Shown here one piece after another: positions 12,258-12,745 of a stretch of DNA of 12,745 nt; within the stretch, counting starts at the first letter, position 1, and every line of letters starts with the position of its first letter. Made by a program: the position numbers and the translations under genes. The notes beneath the pieces were generated by a model, which was not told the origin of the DNA, did no database searches, and saw only the letters and a program-made list of their open reading frames with translations. Source of the stretch: CAZYTO01 sp964650405 (GTDB lineage Bacteria > Acidobacteriota > Thermoanaerobaculia > Gp7-AA8); assembly GCA_964650405.1 (NCBI GenBank), contig CAZYTO010000165.1, positions 1-12,745 on the forward strand, given 5' to 3'.

Positions 12258-12745
12258 TCACCCGCGCCCCTCGAAGATCCGCTCGAGGCGGACGATGCGG
12301 TTGTAGCCGACGAAGCCTACGAGGGTGAGGGCGAGGAGGACCACGGCCAGCGCGGAGGCGAACGCCCAGTTCAGCGTGATCTCCACCTCGCGCTCGATGA
12401 GCATGGCGATCATCATGTCGCCGGGCCCGCCCATGAGCGCAGGCGTGATGAAGAACCCCAGGCTCAGGATGAACACGAGCAGCGTGCCGCCCGCGATGCC
12501 GGGCAGCGATAGGGGCAAGAACACGCGGCGGAACGCTTGGAGCCGACTCGCGCCGAGGCTGTGGGCGGCGCGGACCAGCCCTGGATCGATGCCGCGCATC
12601 ACGCTGTAGAGCGTGAGAATCATGTAGGGCAGCAGCACGTAGGTCATGCCGATCACCACCCCCGCCTGGTTGTAGAGCAAGGGCAGCGGGGCGTCGGTGA
12701 GGTGCAGCGCCATCAGGTAGTGGTTCACGATGCCGTTGCGCCCGG
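12258..12745 (-). CDS. PotB-like spermidine/putrescine ABC transporter permease (5' end outside window)
   Basis: The frame enters from the right edge and covers the C-terminal part (about 161 codons visible, 5' part missing). Several membrane segments are visible (GVVIGMTYVLLPYMILTLYSV, GIAGGTLLVFILSLGFFITPAL, FASALAVVLLALTLVGFV). The ABC-permease EAA loop is clear: RAAHSLGASRLQAFRRVFLP followed by LSLPGI, the contact to the ATPase. PLPLLYN and YSVMRGIDP are typical of PotB and related polyamine/opine-type permeases. It would import polyamines or related small cations with a partner permease, ATPase and binding protein. The partner downstream is truncated, so function may be lost or supplied elsewhere. 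Confidence 0.88.
   Translation of the reverse strand, partial: GRNGIVNHYLMALHLTDAPLPLLYNQAGVVIGMTYVLLPYMILTLYSVMRGIDPGLVRAAHSLGASRLQAFRRVFLPLSLPGIAGGTLLVFILSLGFFITPALMGGPGDMMIAMLIEREVEITLNWAFASALAVVLLALTLVGFVGYNRIVRLERIFEGRG

Noticed and set aside
1..12745. tRNA or rRNA genes, insertion sequences, integrases, phage genes
   Set aside because: None were recognised by reading both strands. No cloverleaf with a TTCRA loop and no transposase motif was noticed, although a dedicated search was not possible.

Overview
The window is GC-rich bacterial DNA from a draft or metagenome-derived assembly: a run of ten Ns at 4554-4563 is a scaffold join. The envelope is probably diderm. This is suggested by an exported DsbA/thioredoxin-fold protein with a CPSC motif, a predicted lipoprotein, and a small beta-barrel-like protein ending in Phe. 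Taxonomy cannot be fixed from the sequence. The gene content and the abundance of short palindromic repeats between genes would fit an Acidobacteriota-type MAG, but that is a guess.

Layout. A 17-codon gene tail and a CoA-type Nudix hydrolase lie on + (1-629). A minus-strand block follows: exported thioredoxin-fold oxidoreductase (814-1926), secreted M19 dipeptidase (2087-3286), and a four-gene overlapping set read right to left: GT4 glycosyltransferase (4926-6059), lipoprotein-like protein with a biotinyl domain (4591-4950), gap-interrupted hypothetical protein (4161-4598), and MurG-like glycosyltransferase (3379-4164). A second minus-strand set comprises a broken GT4 glycosyltransferase (7359-8669), a two-TM membrane protein (6572-7393) and a small Cys/Tyr-rich zinc-finger-like protein (6205-6561). 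A small outer-membrane-type protein (9012-9608, -) diverges from comF (9666-10385, +). A FOXRED1/DAO-type FAD oxidoreductase (10546-11769, +) and a small hypothetical gene converge on a minus-strand spermidine/putrescine-type ABC permease pair. In that pair the second permease is cut off after its first membrane segment.

The most unusual feature lies between the genes. Most intergenic spaces hold tandem arrays of a 7- or 8-nt unit followed by the same array in inverted orientation, giving long hairpins. The unit differs from locus to locus: GCGGAGAC, GCGGGGTT, GGCGAGC, GGGTAAC/GGGTTCC, GTGGTTA, AAGGCTGR. The architecture is constant, one strand is usually G-rich, and the arrays end at, or overlap, stop codons of adjacent genes.

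Other points of interest are a GT4 gene carrying both an in-frame amber codon and an in-frame repeat insertion; a biotinyl domain with intact EAMKM behind a lipoprotein signal; a truncated PotC-like permease; and three unit-leading genes with a TANNNT box exactly 7 nt before a possible start codon, which suggests leaderless transcription.
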